DNA from: DASUAS01 sp963841415 | Lineage (GTDB): Bacteria; Actinomycetota; Acidimicrobiia; IMCC26256; DASPTH01 | Direction: 5' to 3' | Length of the DNA: 64,000 bases | NCBI GenBank assembly: GCA_963841415.1 | Contig: CAWJCN010000004.1 | Location: forward strand, 124,001 to 188,000 | Part shown: positions 1-9,399 of the stretch, piece by piece | How the letters are laid out: every line of letters starts with the position of its first letter | Numbering within the stretch: position 1 is the first letter of the stretch | Program-made: the position numbers and the translations under genes | Notes under the pieces: generated by a model | Told to the model about the DNA's origin: nothing | The model's database searches: none | Seen by the model: the letters and a program-made list of their open reading frames with translations, nothing else

Positions 1-1
1 C

Positions 2-352
2 GCCGCGCATGACGAAAGCCCGGCGCGCCGTCAGGTCGCGGCTGCCCTCCTGGCCGACGCACCCATCGACGTTGCGACACGGACATGGGCCGAGCTGCTC
101 GGTGACCCGAGCCGCATGGTGCGGCGCAACGTCATCGACGTCGTCGTCGACGCCGGCCACGAGGCCTTGCGTCCGCTCCTCGAGCGGGCACTCGACGACC
201 CTGACGCCTGGGTTCGATGGAAGGCGCTGCGCGGGATCGCCGCGGTGGGCGTGAACGCGAGCAGCGAGGCCGTCGAGCGACGCGTCTCGGATCCCGACTT
301 TCGTGTGCGCCTCGAAGCGGTTCGGATTCTCTCCACCGATCCCGTCGGGTGA
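2..352 (+). CDS. HEAT-repeat protein, C-terminal part
   Basis: This reading frame is open from the left edge and ends with TGA at 350-352, so only the last 116 residues are visible. They form helical repeats of HEAT or PBS-lyase type: a unit starting MVRRNVIDVV is followed by others around DPDAWVRWKALRGIA and DPDFRVRLEAVRIL, with the alternating Asp-Pro and Val-Arg pattern of such repeats. These proteins are usually scaffolds or protein-binding adaptors. The partner and full domain structure lie outside the window. Confidence 0.6.
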   Translation, partial: AAHDESPARRQVAAALLADAPIDVATRTWAELLGDPSRMVRRNVIDVVVDAGHEALRPLLERALDDPDAWVRWKALRGIAAVGVNASSEAVERRVSDPDFRVRLEAVRILSTDPVG

Positions 353-374
353 CGGGTCGCGATGCGGCGCTGCA

Positions 375-692
375 TCAACCTCGCGAGGTTGCCCCGGCGA
401 CACGAGCCCGCACCCACGCGAGGCCGTCGGGCTGCGACATCGCGTCCTGCCATCCCGTCAGCGCGGCATCGATGACATCGCGGCCCTCGATCACCGCCAA
501 GACCTCGACCGTGACCGACTCGGTGGTGACACCGCGGCGGTCGTACGGCTCCGCCATCACATAGACCTCGCCCGTGTCGGCGATCCAGGCGACCTCGAAT
601 CGCAGTTCGTTCTCGTACCACTCGCGGCCGAACTCGATCTCTTCCGAAGATTGCCGGCGGGGGTCTTGGTCGTAGAACTCCTCGACATTCAT
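375..692 (-). CDS. small acidic hypothetical protein
   Basis: A 105-residue protein beginning MNVEEFYDQDPRR. The start at 692 was chosen because a perfect AGGAGGT Shine-Dalgarno (complement of 701-707) lies 8 nt upstream; the frame stays open further upstream but that part looks non-coding. It is rich in Glu and Asp and has a beta-strand-like middle (FEVAWIADTGEVYVMAEPYD). It has no membrane segment and I do not recognise the family. It is convergent with the HEAT-repeat gene. Confidence 0.6.
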   Translation of the reverse strand: MNVEEFYDQDPRRQSSEEIEFGREWYENELRFEVAWIADTGEVYVMAEPYDRRGVTTESVTVEVLAVIEGRDVIDAALTGWQDAMSQPDGLAWVRARVAGATSRG

Positions 693-786
693 CGAGCCGC
701 ACCTCCTCGCTCGCTCGCTCGGGAGTTCGGCTTCCGTCTCCATGATGTCATGAGCATCCACGACGCGGTGCGCCCGGACGACCGGT

Positions 787-1314
787 TCAGCCGCTGGATG
801 ACCCGTCCGCGGCTCCGAGGCGCCGCGCGAGCAGGGCGTCGATGCTGAACCGTCCCGCGCCCAGGACACCGATGACGAGGGCCAGGAACCCGAGCGCCAG
901 GTTGAGCTCGTAGCCGCTCTTCCCGGTGGTCGCGTTGATCCCGTTCGACCAGGTGACGGTCACGATCGCCATCATCATGTCGACGAAGATGCCGATGCCG
1001 GCGAGCCGCGCGACGAGCCCGATGGCGATGGCGATCCCGCCGCCGAACTCGATGAGACCGCCCATGAAGGCGAAGAGCTCGCCCGGATGGAGGTGGGCGG
1101 TGTTGGCGAAGTAGTCGCCCGACGCGTGCAGGCCGGGGCCGTCGAACCAGCCGAAGAGCCTCCGGGACCCGTGGTAGATGAAGAGCAGCGCCAACACCGC
1201 GCGCACCGCCACGAGCAGGCAGTCGGCGGGGAGCGCGGCGGTGCGGGGACTCAACAGCGCCGCCACCAGCACGCGGACACGAGAACGGGGCGCGGGAACC
1301 GCGGTCGTCACCAT
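787..1314 (-). CDS. DoxX-family membrane protein
   Basis: A 175-residue integral membrane protein with four predicted helices. The DoxX pattern is visible: a first helix ending in FIYHGSRRLFGWF, then GELFAFMGGLIEFGGGIAIAIGL, then a helix through IGIFVDMMMAIVTV. DoxX proteins are small quinone- or redox-linked membrane proteins, some tied to thiosulfate or thiol oxidation. The ATG at 1314 overlaps the end of the upstream hydroxylase gene by 7 nt, so it is the last gene of a three-gene minus-strand operon. Substrate unknown. Confidence 0.8.
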   Translation of the reverse strand: MVTTAVPAPRSRVRVLVAALLSPRTAALPADCLLVAVRAVLALLFIYHGSRRLFGWFDGPGLHASGDYFANTAHLHPGELFAFMGGLIEFGGGIAIAIGLVARLAGIGIFVDMMMAIVTVTWSNGINATTGKSGYELNLALGFLALVIGVLGAGRFSIDALLARRLGAADGSSSG

Positions 1315-2387
1315 GAGTCGACATCGTTGCACTCGAGCGACGCGGCCGCATCGGGGCGCGGCATCTCGGACCGGACCGGCGGACGATCGGTGAGCTCGTG
1401 CAGGGGACGGAACGGCGCCACGAGTTGAGCGGCGAGCACCGAGACGTGCCGCGGCCGTGGTGCCGAGTGCTCGACGACGAGCGGGCGCCCCCGAAGTCCG
1501 GTGTCGGCCCGCACCGTCGCTGCGGTGGGGAACACCGCGCGGCCGAAGAGCTGATCCCAGATCGTCAGCACGAAGCCGAGGTTCACGTCTTGGGGACCGT
1601 CGAGGAGGTGGTGGATGCGGTGGTAGTTGGGGCTGACGAAGACGCGCTCGAGCGGTCCGAACCCCAGGCGGGTGTTCGAGTGCGCGAACGCGACGAACGC
1701 GCCGTACGCGACGAACATCGTGATCGACAAGGTGCCGTTCGCGGTGAGCACGATTCCCGGAATGATCGTCACGAGGTACGGAACGTGCAGCAGTGGATGG
1801 GTGCGGAAGACCGTGAGCACGCTCAGGTCCTCCTGCGAGTGGTGGAGCTCGTGGAATCGCCACAGCGGCAGGATCCGATGCACCGCGAGATGCACGAGCC
1901 AGTTGCACGCGTCGAAGGCGACGAGGAGCACGACGATGGCGCCCCAGCGCGGCACGAAGCCCATCTTGGGCAGCACGATCCACGGCAGAGCGTTCGCGAC
2001 CACCGCGCCGAACGAGAGCGTCAACCCGACGACCAGCGGCACGACGATGGTCGCGTTGAGCACCGTGTACAGGAGATCCTGGCGGTGGCCACGGGTCACG
2101 AGCGCCCGCGGTTGGGCCGGCCAGACCCGCTCGACCACCAGGAAGATCCCGATGATCGCCAGGGTCGCGGGGCCGGCCACGACCACGAGCTGACTCGTGG
2201 TCCAGCCGCCGAAGTCGGCGCCGCCCCAACCGTTCGCCCACCCGAACGCGAGCAGGATCCCGGCCGCGGCCGCGACCGAGAACGCAGGGAGGTAGACGCG
2301 CGACGCCAGCCGACGCGCCTCCCGACCTCCACGCGCCGCGACTTCAGGCGCGCGAGGCCGAGCGGGCGCGACGACGACCGACGACAT
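1308..2387 (-). CDS. fatty acid hydroxylase / sterol desaturase superfamily protein
   Basis: A 359-residue membrane di-iron enzyme. The three histidine clusters of the superfamily are present: HLAVHR, HELHHS and HRIHH, spaced between hydrophobic helices. Such enzymes hydroxylate or desaturate lipids using O2. The ATG at 2387 overlaps the stop of the upstream secreted-protein gene (TGATG), and the 3' end overlaps the DoxX gene, so all three are probably co-translated. The N-terminal 40 residues are Arg/Ala-rich and cytoplasmic. The lipid substrate cannot be told from the sequence. Confidence 0.85.
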   Translation of the reverse strand: MSSVVVAPARPRAPEVAARGGREARRLASRVYLPAFSVAAAAGILLAFGWANGWGGADFGGWTTSQLVVVAGPATLAIIGIFLVVERVWPAQPRALVTRGHRQDLLYTVLNATIVVPLVVGLTLSFGAVVANALPWIVLPKMGFVPRWGAIVVLLVAFDACNWLVHLAVHRILPLWRFHELHHSQEDLSVLTVFRTHPLLHVPYLVTIIPGIVLTANGTLSITMFVAYGAFVAFAHSNTRLGFGPLERVFVSPNYHRIHHLLDGPQDVNLGFVLTIWDQLFGRAVFPTAATVRADTGLRGRPLVVEHSAPRPRHVSVLAAQLVAPFRPLHELTDRPPVRSEMPRPDAAASLECNDVDSW

Positions 2388-2878
2388 CAGAACCCAACCC
2401 CTCCGTTCCCGGAGTTCGTCGTGCTCGTGGAGCCACCGGAGCTCGACTTCGCGACCACCACCGCGGCCCACGTGCCCCACTTGTTCTTCCCGTTGCCGTG
2501 CACCTGGCTGGACGACTTGTCCTTCGTCGACCAGAAGAGCGGCTTCCCGCCATAGGTGATCTGCATGGCGCCGTGGGAGGCGGCGGTCGTGCCCAACTTC
2601 GCGGCGTTCACGCCCGTGCCCGCGGTCGCCGACGCGACGCCGTCGGGGAGCAGCACCGGCGGCTGTGACTTCTGGCAGCGGGAGTTGCACGTCTTGCTGC
2701 CCTTCAACGTGTAGACGGGAGTGTCACCGGCGACGAGAACGGTGCCGAGCTTCGTCTTCGCCGTCGAGATCTCGGTCGCGGTGGTCGGGTTGGTCGCCGC
2801 GCCCGCCACGCTCGGGGCGACAGCAAGGATGGAGAGGCCACCGAGGGCCACAGCCATTGCCGCGATGGTTCGCTTCAT
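2387..2878 (-). CDS. secreted COG4315-type protein
   Basis: A 163-residue protein with a clear signal peptide (MKRTIAAMAVALGG... ending AGAATNPT). The mature part carries two copies of the repeat typical of the COG4315 / secreted-repeat family: YTLKGSKTCNSRCQKSQPPV and YGGKPLFWSTKDKSSSQV, the second followed by a W-G-x-W motif. The family is extracytoplasmic and poorly characterised. The Ser/Gly/Thr-rich tail ends in GNGGVGF. It is the first gene of the operon with the hydroxylase and DoxX genes. The ATG at 2878 directly precedes the signal peptide; longer forms lack a sensible N-terminus. Confidence 0.8.
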   Translation of the reverse strand: MKRTIAAMAVALGGLSILAVAPSVAGAATNPTTATEISTAKTKLGTVLVAGDTPVYTLKGSKTCNSRCQKSQPPVLLPDGVASATAGTGVNAAKLGTTAASHGAMQITYGGKPLFWSTKDKSSSQVHGNGKNKWGTWAAVVVAKSSSGGSTSTTNSGNGGVGF

Positions 2879-3024
2879 GTCGTCGTTCTCCTCGTGATCT
2901 CGGATCTCGACATTGATGTACGGCGAATCGACCGAAATGGATTGCGTACGGAAGCGTTCCACACCAATCCGTTCGGCGCGGCCCACCCGTACATGCTCCC
3001 GACTCGGCGTCGACGAGGAGGCGT

Positions 3025-3433
3025 GCATGCACGACTGGCCTCCGGTGTTGTTGCCCCGAGGCGTCAGGACCGCGACCGCCGGTGCCGGGGTGGGACGCGT
3101 CGAAGCTCGGCACGGCGAAGGTCGCCGAGCACAGAGTCCAGATCACGTGCGGCGGCAAGCGTCTCTACTGGTCCGCGAAGGACACCGCTCCGGGTCAGGT
3201 GCACGGCAGCCACGTGACCAGCAAGTGGGGCAGGTGGTCCACCGTGGCCGCGACCTCGACGGTCACCACCACGACCGGCGGGCCGACGACGACGCCCCCC
3301 ACCGAGGCACCGGCGACCGCGGCACCCGACACCAAACCCGCGACGTCGCCGCCCGCGAGGCAGGCGACGAACCCACCCGCCGACCCAGCCACCCGTGACC
3401 ACCTCCGGGGGCAACGGAGGAACCGGGTTCTGA
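3025..3433 (+). pseudogene. frameshifted remnant of a COG4315-type secreted protein
   Basis: On the opposite strand to the intact gene, this stretch encodes a related sequence in pieces: WPPVLLPRGVRTATAGAG in one frame, then ASKLGTAKVAEHRVQI and GGKRLYWSAKDTAPGQVHG in a second, and a tail TTSGGNGGTGF-stop in a third. Removing one G near 3092-3102 rejoins the first two parts, and one more indel near 3378-3390 restores the tail. The signal peptide and first repeat are missing. It is an inverted, decayed paralogue of the gene at 2387-2878. Confidence 0.75.
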
Positions 3434-3440
3434 CGAACCC

Positions 3441-4091
3441 TCAGCGCTGGCGGCCGTGCAGGATCGTCTGCACCATCTCCTCGACGAGCGCGCCGCGTGC
3501 GGGTACCCGCCGGCCCAGGAACACGGACTGTCCGAACAGCGCGACCCCTGCGACCATCGCGACGACGACACGCGCGTTCACCTCGTCGTCGGTGGACGAC
3601 CGAGTCTTCCGCGGTGCCCCATCGCCGGTGCTGACGTCGATCAGGCGGCGCAGACCCTGAGTGATCTCGTCGCAGACGCCGCTGTCGACGAGTTCGGGCA
3701 CGGTGTGGGCTTCGGTTCCCCACAGCGTGAGCACCAGACCACGGTTCTGCTGGAGGCGATCGAACAGGTCGCCGAGGAACTGACGACTCGCCCCTTCGCC
3801 GTGGAGCATCGCCGGTGCATCCGATTCCCAGGTTCCCTCGAAGTTCTCGACGAGCTCGAGGAACGGGACCACCAGTGCCTCGCGAAAGAGCCCGACCTTC
3901 GAGCCGAAGTTTCGGAACAGGAGCGGCTCCGACACGCCGGCGAGCGCGGCGATCTCGCGCGCGGTCGTGTTGGTGAACCCCTGGCGCGCGAACAGCTCGC
4001 GCGCCGCTTCGAGCAACAGGCGTCGGGGCTCGCCCCGTCGCCGGCGGGTGGCCTTCGGGGCCGGCTTCCCGCGCGTTGCACTCGACGTCAC
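3441..4091 (-). CDS. TetR-family transcriptional regulator
   Basis: A 216-residue regulator. The N-terminal helix-turn-helix is typical: LLLEAARELFARQGFTNTTA, then REIAALAGVSEPLLFRNFGSK as the recognition region, at about residues 25-70. The ligand domain follows, ending EEMVQTILHGRQR. The gene is divergent from the binding-protein/reductase pair at 4167 and the intergenic space holds a 26-bp imperfect palindrome, so it probably represses itself and that pair. The ligand is unknown. Confidence 0.9.
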   Translation of the reverse strand: MTSSATRGKPAPKATRRRRGEPRRLLLEAARELFARQGFTNTTAREIAALAGVSEPLLFRNFGSKVGLFREALVVPFLELVENFEGTWESDAPAMLHGEGASRQFLGDLFDRLQQNRGLVLTLWGTEAHTVPELVDSGVCDEITQGLRRLIDVSTGDGAPRKTRSSTDDEVNARVVVAMVAGVALFGQSVFLGRRVPARGALVEEMVQTILHGRQR

Positions 4092-4114
4092 ACGAGCGTC
4101 CCTTCGCCCTTGGA

Positions 4115-4140
4115 GTTAAGGTAGCGACAACTAGCTTAAC
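4115..4140. promoter_or_regulatory. palindromic operator candidate between the TetR gene and its divergent neighbour
   Basis: Arms GTTAAGGTAG and CTAGCTTAAC match as an inverted repeat at 9 of 10 positions around a 6-bp centre. The site lies 24 bp from the TetR start and 26 bp from the start at 4167, where a TetR dimer could block both promoters. Confidence 0.65.
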
Positions 4141-4166
4141 GTCCGGTTTCGCGACGAGGTGACACG

Positions 4167-5291
4167 ATGGACGAGATCTCCCCGGCGAGGATCGGCTTCC
4201 TGGTCGACACCGCGCGCGACCCGGAGCACCCCTACACGCCCGACATGCTGCCGATCTTCGAGATGGTGGCCGAGGAGTACACGGTGCAGGGGCGGCTCGA
4301 CCGCCCGGTCGAGTTCGTCGTGCGCGCCGTCGAGGGCTTGCCCCGCGGGACGTTCCGCGCCGTCCGGGATGCGTTCTACGAACTGGTCGAGGAAGACTGC
4401 CTCGCCATCTTCGGACCGTACGTGTCGGAGAACACCGTGCCGCTGCGCGACGACGTGGAGCGCACCGCTCAGGTGCCCATCCTGTCGATGGCGGGGACCG
4501 AGACCATGCTCGGCGAGTGGGTGTTCGCGCTCAACAACGGCTCGATGCCGGAGGAGCCGCGCATCATGGCCGCGATCGCGACCTACGACGACTGCCACAC
4601 CGTCGGCATCGCGTACGAGGCGTCGCTCATCGGGGAGGAATACCTGCGCTCGACGCGCGTCGCGTGCAAGGAGTACGGGCTGCGCGTCACCGCCGAGGTC
4701 GCGATCCCCCAGGTCGAAGCCGAGAAGCAGGCGGCGATGGCCGAGCTCGCCGCGGCGCGCCCGGACGCGATCATGCACGTCGGCTTCGGGCTGGGCCTGT
4801 TCGGCATGAACGAGGCGCTCCAGGATCTCGGTTGGATGCCCCGTCGCTACACGACCACCGCGTTCGAGTTCGCCGCCGGCTCGCCCGAGCAGTGTCTGAA
4901 GCTCGCCGGGTGGGTCGGCCTCGACTCGTTCGACGAGCGCAACCTCGTCGGCCAGGACTTCCTCGACCGCTACGAAGCGCGCACCGGGCGGCGGCCCGCA
5001 TACTTCATGCCCGTATACCTCTACGACATGGCGCGCGTGATCCTCACCGCGATCGCCGACGCCCGACCGCTCACCGGTCTCGGCGTCAAGGAAGCACTCG
5101 AGCGGATCAAGATGCTCCCCGCCGCCAGCGGGGCCCCCGGCACCCGCTTGCGCTTCGGGCGCTTCATCCGCCAGGCGTGGGTCGGCAGCGAGTACCTCGT
5201 GGCGAGACGAGTGCTCGACGACGGGAGCGGCACGGTCATCTACGGGACGATCGAGGGTCTCGTGACCGGGTCGCAGGTCGCGCGCCCATGA
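4167..5291 (+). CDS. cytoplasmic type-1 periplasmic-binding-protein fold protein
   Basis: A 374-residue protein resembling the substrate-binding part of branched-chain amino acid ABC transporters (two-lobe type-1 fold): IGFLVDT at the start, LAIFGPYVSENT, VPILSMAGTET, CHTVGIAYEASLIG, and a C-terminal YLYDMARVILTAIADA. It has no signal peptide or lipobox, so it should stay in the cytoplasm and may act as a ligand sensor or carrier rather than an uptake receptor. A GAGGTG sequence 8 nt upstream supports the ATG. It overlaps the next gene by ATGA. Confidence 0.7.
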   Translation: MDEISPARIGFLVDTARDPEHPYTPDMLPIFEMVAEEYTVQGRLDRPVEFVVRAVEGLPRGTFRAVRDAFYELVEEDCLAIFGPYVSENTVPLRDDVERTAQVPILSMAGTETMLGEWVFALNNGSMPEEPRIMAAIATYDDCHTVGIAYEASLIGEEYLRSTRVACKEYGLRVTAEVAIPQVEAEKQAAMAELAAARPDAIMHVGFGLGLFGMNEALQDLGWMPRRYTTTAFEFAAGSPEQCLKLAGWVGLDSFDERNLVGQDFLDRYEARTGRRPAYFMPVYLYDMARVILTAIADARPLTGLGVKEALERIKMLPAASGAPGTRLRFGRFIRQAWVGSEYLVARRVLDDGSGTVIYGTIEGLVTGSQVARP

Positions 5292-6346
5292 CCAGGGTCG
5301 TGCAGTGGGCCACCGGCGCGGTCGGCGCGGCCCAGCTGCGCGCGGTCATCGACGATCCCGACGTCGACCTCGTCGGGTGCTTCGTCTACAGCGCCGCCAA
5401 GGCCGGCATCGACGCCGGCACCCTGGTCGACCGCGCGCCGACGGGAGTCCTGGCGACGACCAACCACGACGAGATCCTGGCGCTCGACGCCGACGTCGTC
5501 CTTCACGCAGCGAGCAAAGGCTTTCCGGTCAACACGAACACCGACGACATCGTCGCACTGCTCGAATCGGGCAAGAACGTGATCACGACCACGTCGTACA
5601 ACCACCTCCCGACCTTCGGTGACGACGCGGCGGCGCGGATCGACCGCGCGTGTCGCGCTGCGGGCACACGGTTCCTCGCCGCCGGCGAGCATCCCGGGTT
5701 CATGTTCGAACGCCTCGCCACCTCGCTCACCGGCCTCTGCCAACGAGTCGACCGCATCACCGTGCAGGAGTTCGTCGACTGCTCCGGCCTCACCGAGCCG
5801 AAGATGCTCATCGAGCTCATGGGCATGGGCAAGCAGCCCGAGGAGATCTCGATCTCGTCGCCGATGTTCCGCGCGGTCTCGGTGCAGTACGAACAGGCGC
5901 TCGCAGCCGCGGCTGACACGCTGCACCTCGACGTCGACGAGATCCGGCACGAGATCCGCACCGCGGTCGTCGACCACGACGTGCCGGTCGCGTGCGGCAC
6001 GCTGCCGGCCGGATCCGTGGTCGGACAGATCCTCTCGTGGAGCGCGCACCACGCCGGTCGGCCGACGTTGGTGGCCGAGGAGTACTGGACGTGCACGCCG
6101 ATCCCCGAGTGGGACCTCGCGATCGACGATCAGTTCCTCGTGCGCGTCATCGTCGAGGGTGCGCCCAACCTCACCGTCGACCTGCGCATCGATCGCGCGC
6201 CGATCCCCGAGTTCGGCAACGTCTCGGGCGGGCACCTGGCGGTCGCGATGTCAGCCGTCCGCGCCATCCCGTACGTCCTGGCTGCACCGCCCGGCATCGT
6301 GGTCCCGCAGGTCTTCGGGGCGTACCAGTGGCGGTCGCCCGGCTGA
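5288..6346 (+). CDS. DapB-like NAD(P)-dependent oxidoreductase
   Basis: A 352-residue Rossmann protein starting MTRVVQWATGAVGAAQLRAV, like the dihydrodipicolinate-reductase-related proteins common in actinobacteria (the group that includes 2,4-diaminopentanoate dehydrogenase). Asn/Thr-rich loops NTNTDD and ITTTSYNHLPTF follow the nucleotide fold, and the middle contains GEHPGFMFERL. The true lysine-pathway DapB is shorter, so a catabolic role is more likely. Its start overlaps the stop of the binding-protein gene (ATGA), which points to one shared pathway under the TetR regulator. Confidence 0.7.
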   Translation: MTRVVQWATGAVGAAQLRAVIDDPDVDLVGCFVYSAAKAGIDAGTLVDRAPTGVLATTNHDEILALDADVVLHAASKGFPVNTNTDDIVALLESGKNVITTTSYNHLPTFGDDAAARIDRACRAAGTRFLAAGEHPGFMFERLATSLTGLCQRVDRITVQEFVDCSGLTEPKMLIELMGMGKQPEEISISSPMFRAVSVQYEQALAAAADTLHLDVDEIRHEIRTAVVDHDVPVACGTLPAGSVVGQILSWSAHHAGRPTLVAEEYWTCTPIPEWDLAIDDQFLVRVIVEGAPNLTVDLRIDRAPIPEFGNVSGGHLAVAMSAVRAIPYVLAAPPGIVVPQVFGAYQWRSPG

Positions 6347-6378
6347 ACGTCGACTTCGAACTCGAGACCAACCGACGT

Positions 6379-6795
6379 TCAGTTGCCGGGTGCGTCGTGG
6401 AACGACGGCGTGAAGCAGACCGCGACGAGCAAGCCCTCGGGGCTGAGCAGCCGAGCGGTGATCTGCTGCCACGGCTCCGTGCGCGCGCCGTGGATGAGCT
6501 GATAGCCCAGGGCCTCGAGCTCGGCGGCCGCGGCTTCGACGTCCGCGACCTCGAACTCGATGCTGGCCTGAGGGACGGCGAGGTCAGCCGGCCACTCGGT
6601 CGTGCCGAAACAGGCGGTGGCAGCTTCCGCAAGCGGCCAGAGCCCGAAGTGCTTCGTCCCCTCCAACTTGTGCGTGAAGAGGTAGTCGCCTTCTTCACCC
6701 TCGAACGACAGACCGAGCGCATCCCGGTAGAACGTGCGGGTCGCGTCCGCGTCTCGCACGATCGGGGCGATGCTCGCGACGAACTCGACATCCAT
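6379..6795 (-). CDS. VOC/glyoxalase-superfamily protein
   Basis: A 138-residue protein with the paired beta-alpha-beta-beta-beta modules of the vicinal oxygen chelate fold: IAPIVRDADATRTFYRDALGL, FGLWPLAEAA, then IEFEVADVEAAAAELEALGY and LSPEGLLVAVCFTPS. The start at 6795 was chosen for the GGAAGGTGG just upstream. VOC proteins include dioxygenases, glyoxalases and resistance proteins, and the substrate cannot be set here. Confidence 0.8.
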   Translation of the reverse strand: MDVEFVASIAPIVRDADATRTFYRDALGLSFEGEEGDYLFTHKLEGTKHFGLWPLAEAATACFGTTEWPADLAVPQASIEFEVADVEAAAAELEALGYQLIHGARTEPWQQITARLLSPEGLLVAVCFTPSFHDAPGN

Positions 6796-6903
6796 GGCCA
6801 CCACCTTCCGCTGGCGAGCGGTCGCTCGTGTGTTGCCCATCACCCCGGGGCACCGAAACGGCGGGATGGAGATGAAGACATGAAGAGATGAAGGGTTGGA
6901 GGG

Positions 6904-9316
6904 TCACAGGTAGTCGACTCGTACCAGGTGTCGCGTTGCGAACCAGCCGGGCACGGCAGGGAGGTAGTAGAAGATCAACTGGTTGGCGAGGACGCCAGCG
7001 ACGGCGATCTCCTTCGGCACGCCGAACGTCACCAGCACCGCCGACAGCCCCACGGTGCCGACCGCGGTCCCGCCGCCGGGAATCGGGACGATCGACGCGA
7101 TCGTGACCACGCCGACGTTGGCGGCGAGCAACGCCCAGAACGAGACCTGACCGCCGAAGGCGAGCAGACAGGCCTCGAGACACCACGTCGACATCACGGT
7201 CGCGACGACGTTGCCGCCAACGAGCAGCGCGACGTGTCCCGGTGAGCGAAGCGCGTCGGCGACGGTGGTTGTCGCGCGCGACAACGGAGGCATGACCCGC
7301 TTGCGCAGCCCGGGGAGGAGTGCGAGCACACCGGAGACGAACACCATCAGCGCGGCTGCCATCACCAGGACCAGCAGCAGACCGTTGGTGGGGATCAGCG
7401 AGAGGTCGACACGCGCGGGTTCGATGATCAACGCCACCACGAAGCACCCGAACGCGGCGACGAGCGCGCCGAAGCTGCTCAGCACGCCACCAGCCGCGAT
7501 GGCCGACGGCAGGTCGACGCCGAGCTTCTGCAGGAAGCGCACCTGCATGCCCTGTCCCCCGATGCCCGGGACGGCGAGGTTCGAGAACGACATGCCCAGT
7601 TGCAGCTCCGTGGTGGGGACCAGCGGGAGGCGCACGCGAACCGTGCCCTGCAGCGCGACGGCATAGGCGATGTTGGACGCCAACGAGATCGCGATCGCGA
7701 ACGTCAGCCAGCCCCAGTCGGCGCGGCGCATGATGTCAACCACGTCAGCGGGATCACCGACGTCGATCAGCAACGCGCCAACCGCCACGAGCGCGCCCAG
7801 CGCCAGGGCCGCGCCGGTGGCCGTGATGCGCCGCACCTGCACCAGTTCTGGAGGCTCGATCCCGAGCTCCTGAGCTCCGAGTTCGCGCAGACGTTCGAGT
7901 CGTCCGGAGAAGGCTCGGCGGTGGTCCCCACTCAGCTTGCGCGTCGTCGTCGACATCGCAGCCGGTTGCAGCAACGGAAGGGCGAGCGCAACCTCGGGAC
8001 CGCCCAGCACGCTCACGGCCACCCGCATTGCGCGCTCGTCGCCCACCAGCGTCGCGGTCGATGCGAGGAGCTCGGCGATGTCGGTCGCGTGGCCGTAAGG
8101 ATCGGCCGTCACCTCAGCCTCGTCGAAGCCGACGATCCAGGTCTGCCCGTCGCACACGATGATGTGGTCCGGGTCGAGGTCGCCGTGCACGATGCGGCAG
8201 CGCCCGAGCGCGGCGACGTCGTTCCAGAGGCGCACCAGGAAGGCGTCCGACACGTCGGCCGGATCGAGCTGCGCGAGCCGCGTACCGGCGATCGGGCGTT
8301 GCACGAGCAGCGCCGCCTTCGACCCGGCGCGCCCCGCGACGACTACCGAAGGTACGTGCACGCCGCCCTGCGCCGCGGCGAGCATCACGTACGCCTCGTG
8401 CTCGACCTGCTGCACGCGCGTCGAGCGCGAAGCCGGAGACCGAACGCTTGTTGACAACCGTCGACCACATCTTCGCCAAGAGCTGCCGGTGCGCGTCGTC
8501 ACGACCGATCAACCGGATGCGCAACGGGCCCTGCTCGTCGGCTGCGAGCACCACGGTCGACGACGTCGGCTGCTGCCGGGCGAAGCGCACGTTGCGGACC
8601 TCCATCCCGAGATGAGCGAGCGCCTCGGTGATCTGCGGGATCGTCGGACGCGTACCGGGCGAACCGAACACCAGGTGAACCGCGCACGCCACCGTTCCAC
8701 CGAGGACGACGCCGGCGAAGAGATCGTTGGGGAACGCGGTGCCGAGGTAGAGCGCCGACGCACCGAGGCCACCCACGATCGTCCAGCCGAACACCCGCGC
8801 CGGCCGCGTGACGTAGGGCGCCGACGCACCGATCACGGCGACGATCACGGCGACCGGCACCGATGGGTAGGTCGAGGGAGACCCACCGAATCCGGCCGCG
8901 ATGCGTACGGTGTGCGCGATTCCGTCGTGGGCGCCGACGATCTCCCCCAGCGCGCGTGCGGCGCCCCAGGCGAGGACGCCCGCGACGACGAGGTCGCGGC
9001 CGAGGCGACGGCGACCCGAGACCAGCGCCGCCACCAACACGAGGCCGACGGCCCAGAGTGCGCCCAGGCTGTACAGGGCCCGGAACTCGGGCGCCAACGC
9101 AGCGGGCAGCGTGTTGAAGAAATCGAACAACGACCGCTCGCTGCCGGTGACATCGCCGTAGTGGAGCGAGGTGAGCACGAGGACCACGACGCCGATGGAC
9201 AAGCCGAACCAGTCACGCATGCGACGTCGAAGGGCGCCCTCCACCGCGGGCCGGAACATGCGGCGGCGCCAAGACGACGATCCGTCGAACTCGACCGGCC
9301 GTTTGGTCGTCACCAC
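6904..9316 (-). CDS. PAP2-like / kinase-like / lysylphosphatidylglycerol-synthase-TM fusion, frameshifted in this sequence
   Basis: Two overlapping frames together encode about 800 residues. The N-terminal part (frame ending near 8420) is a multi-helix PAP2-like membrane domain with YPSVPVAV where active enzymes have a His motif, so it is probably inactive. The second frame starts with a kinase-like core (IVHGDLDPDHIIVCDG and a later GFDEAE), then a six-plus-helix flippase domain of the LPG-synthase/UPF0104 type (SFSNLAVPGIGGQGMQVRF, VPIPGGGTAVGTVG). The join needs one indel in GACGCGCGTGCAG. The start is set at GTG 9316; ATG 9259 is the alternative. A role in lipid or polyprenol handling is inferred from the family. 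Confidence 0.7.
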
Positions 9317-9399
9317 CGCTTCAGGGTGCCCAGAAATCGTCGGATATACGGGCGCGCGTGAGCAATGCGTGTTGACGGGTGCCTCGCTGATCAAAGAAG

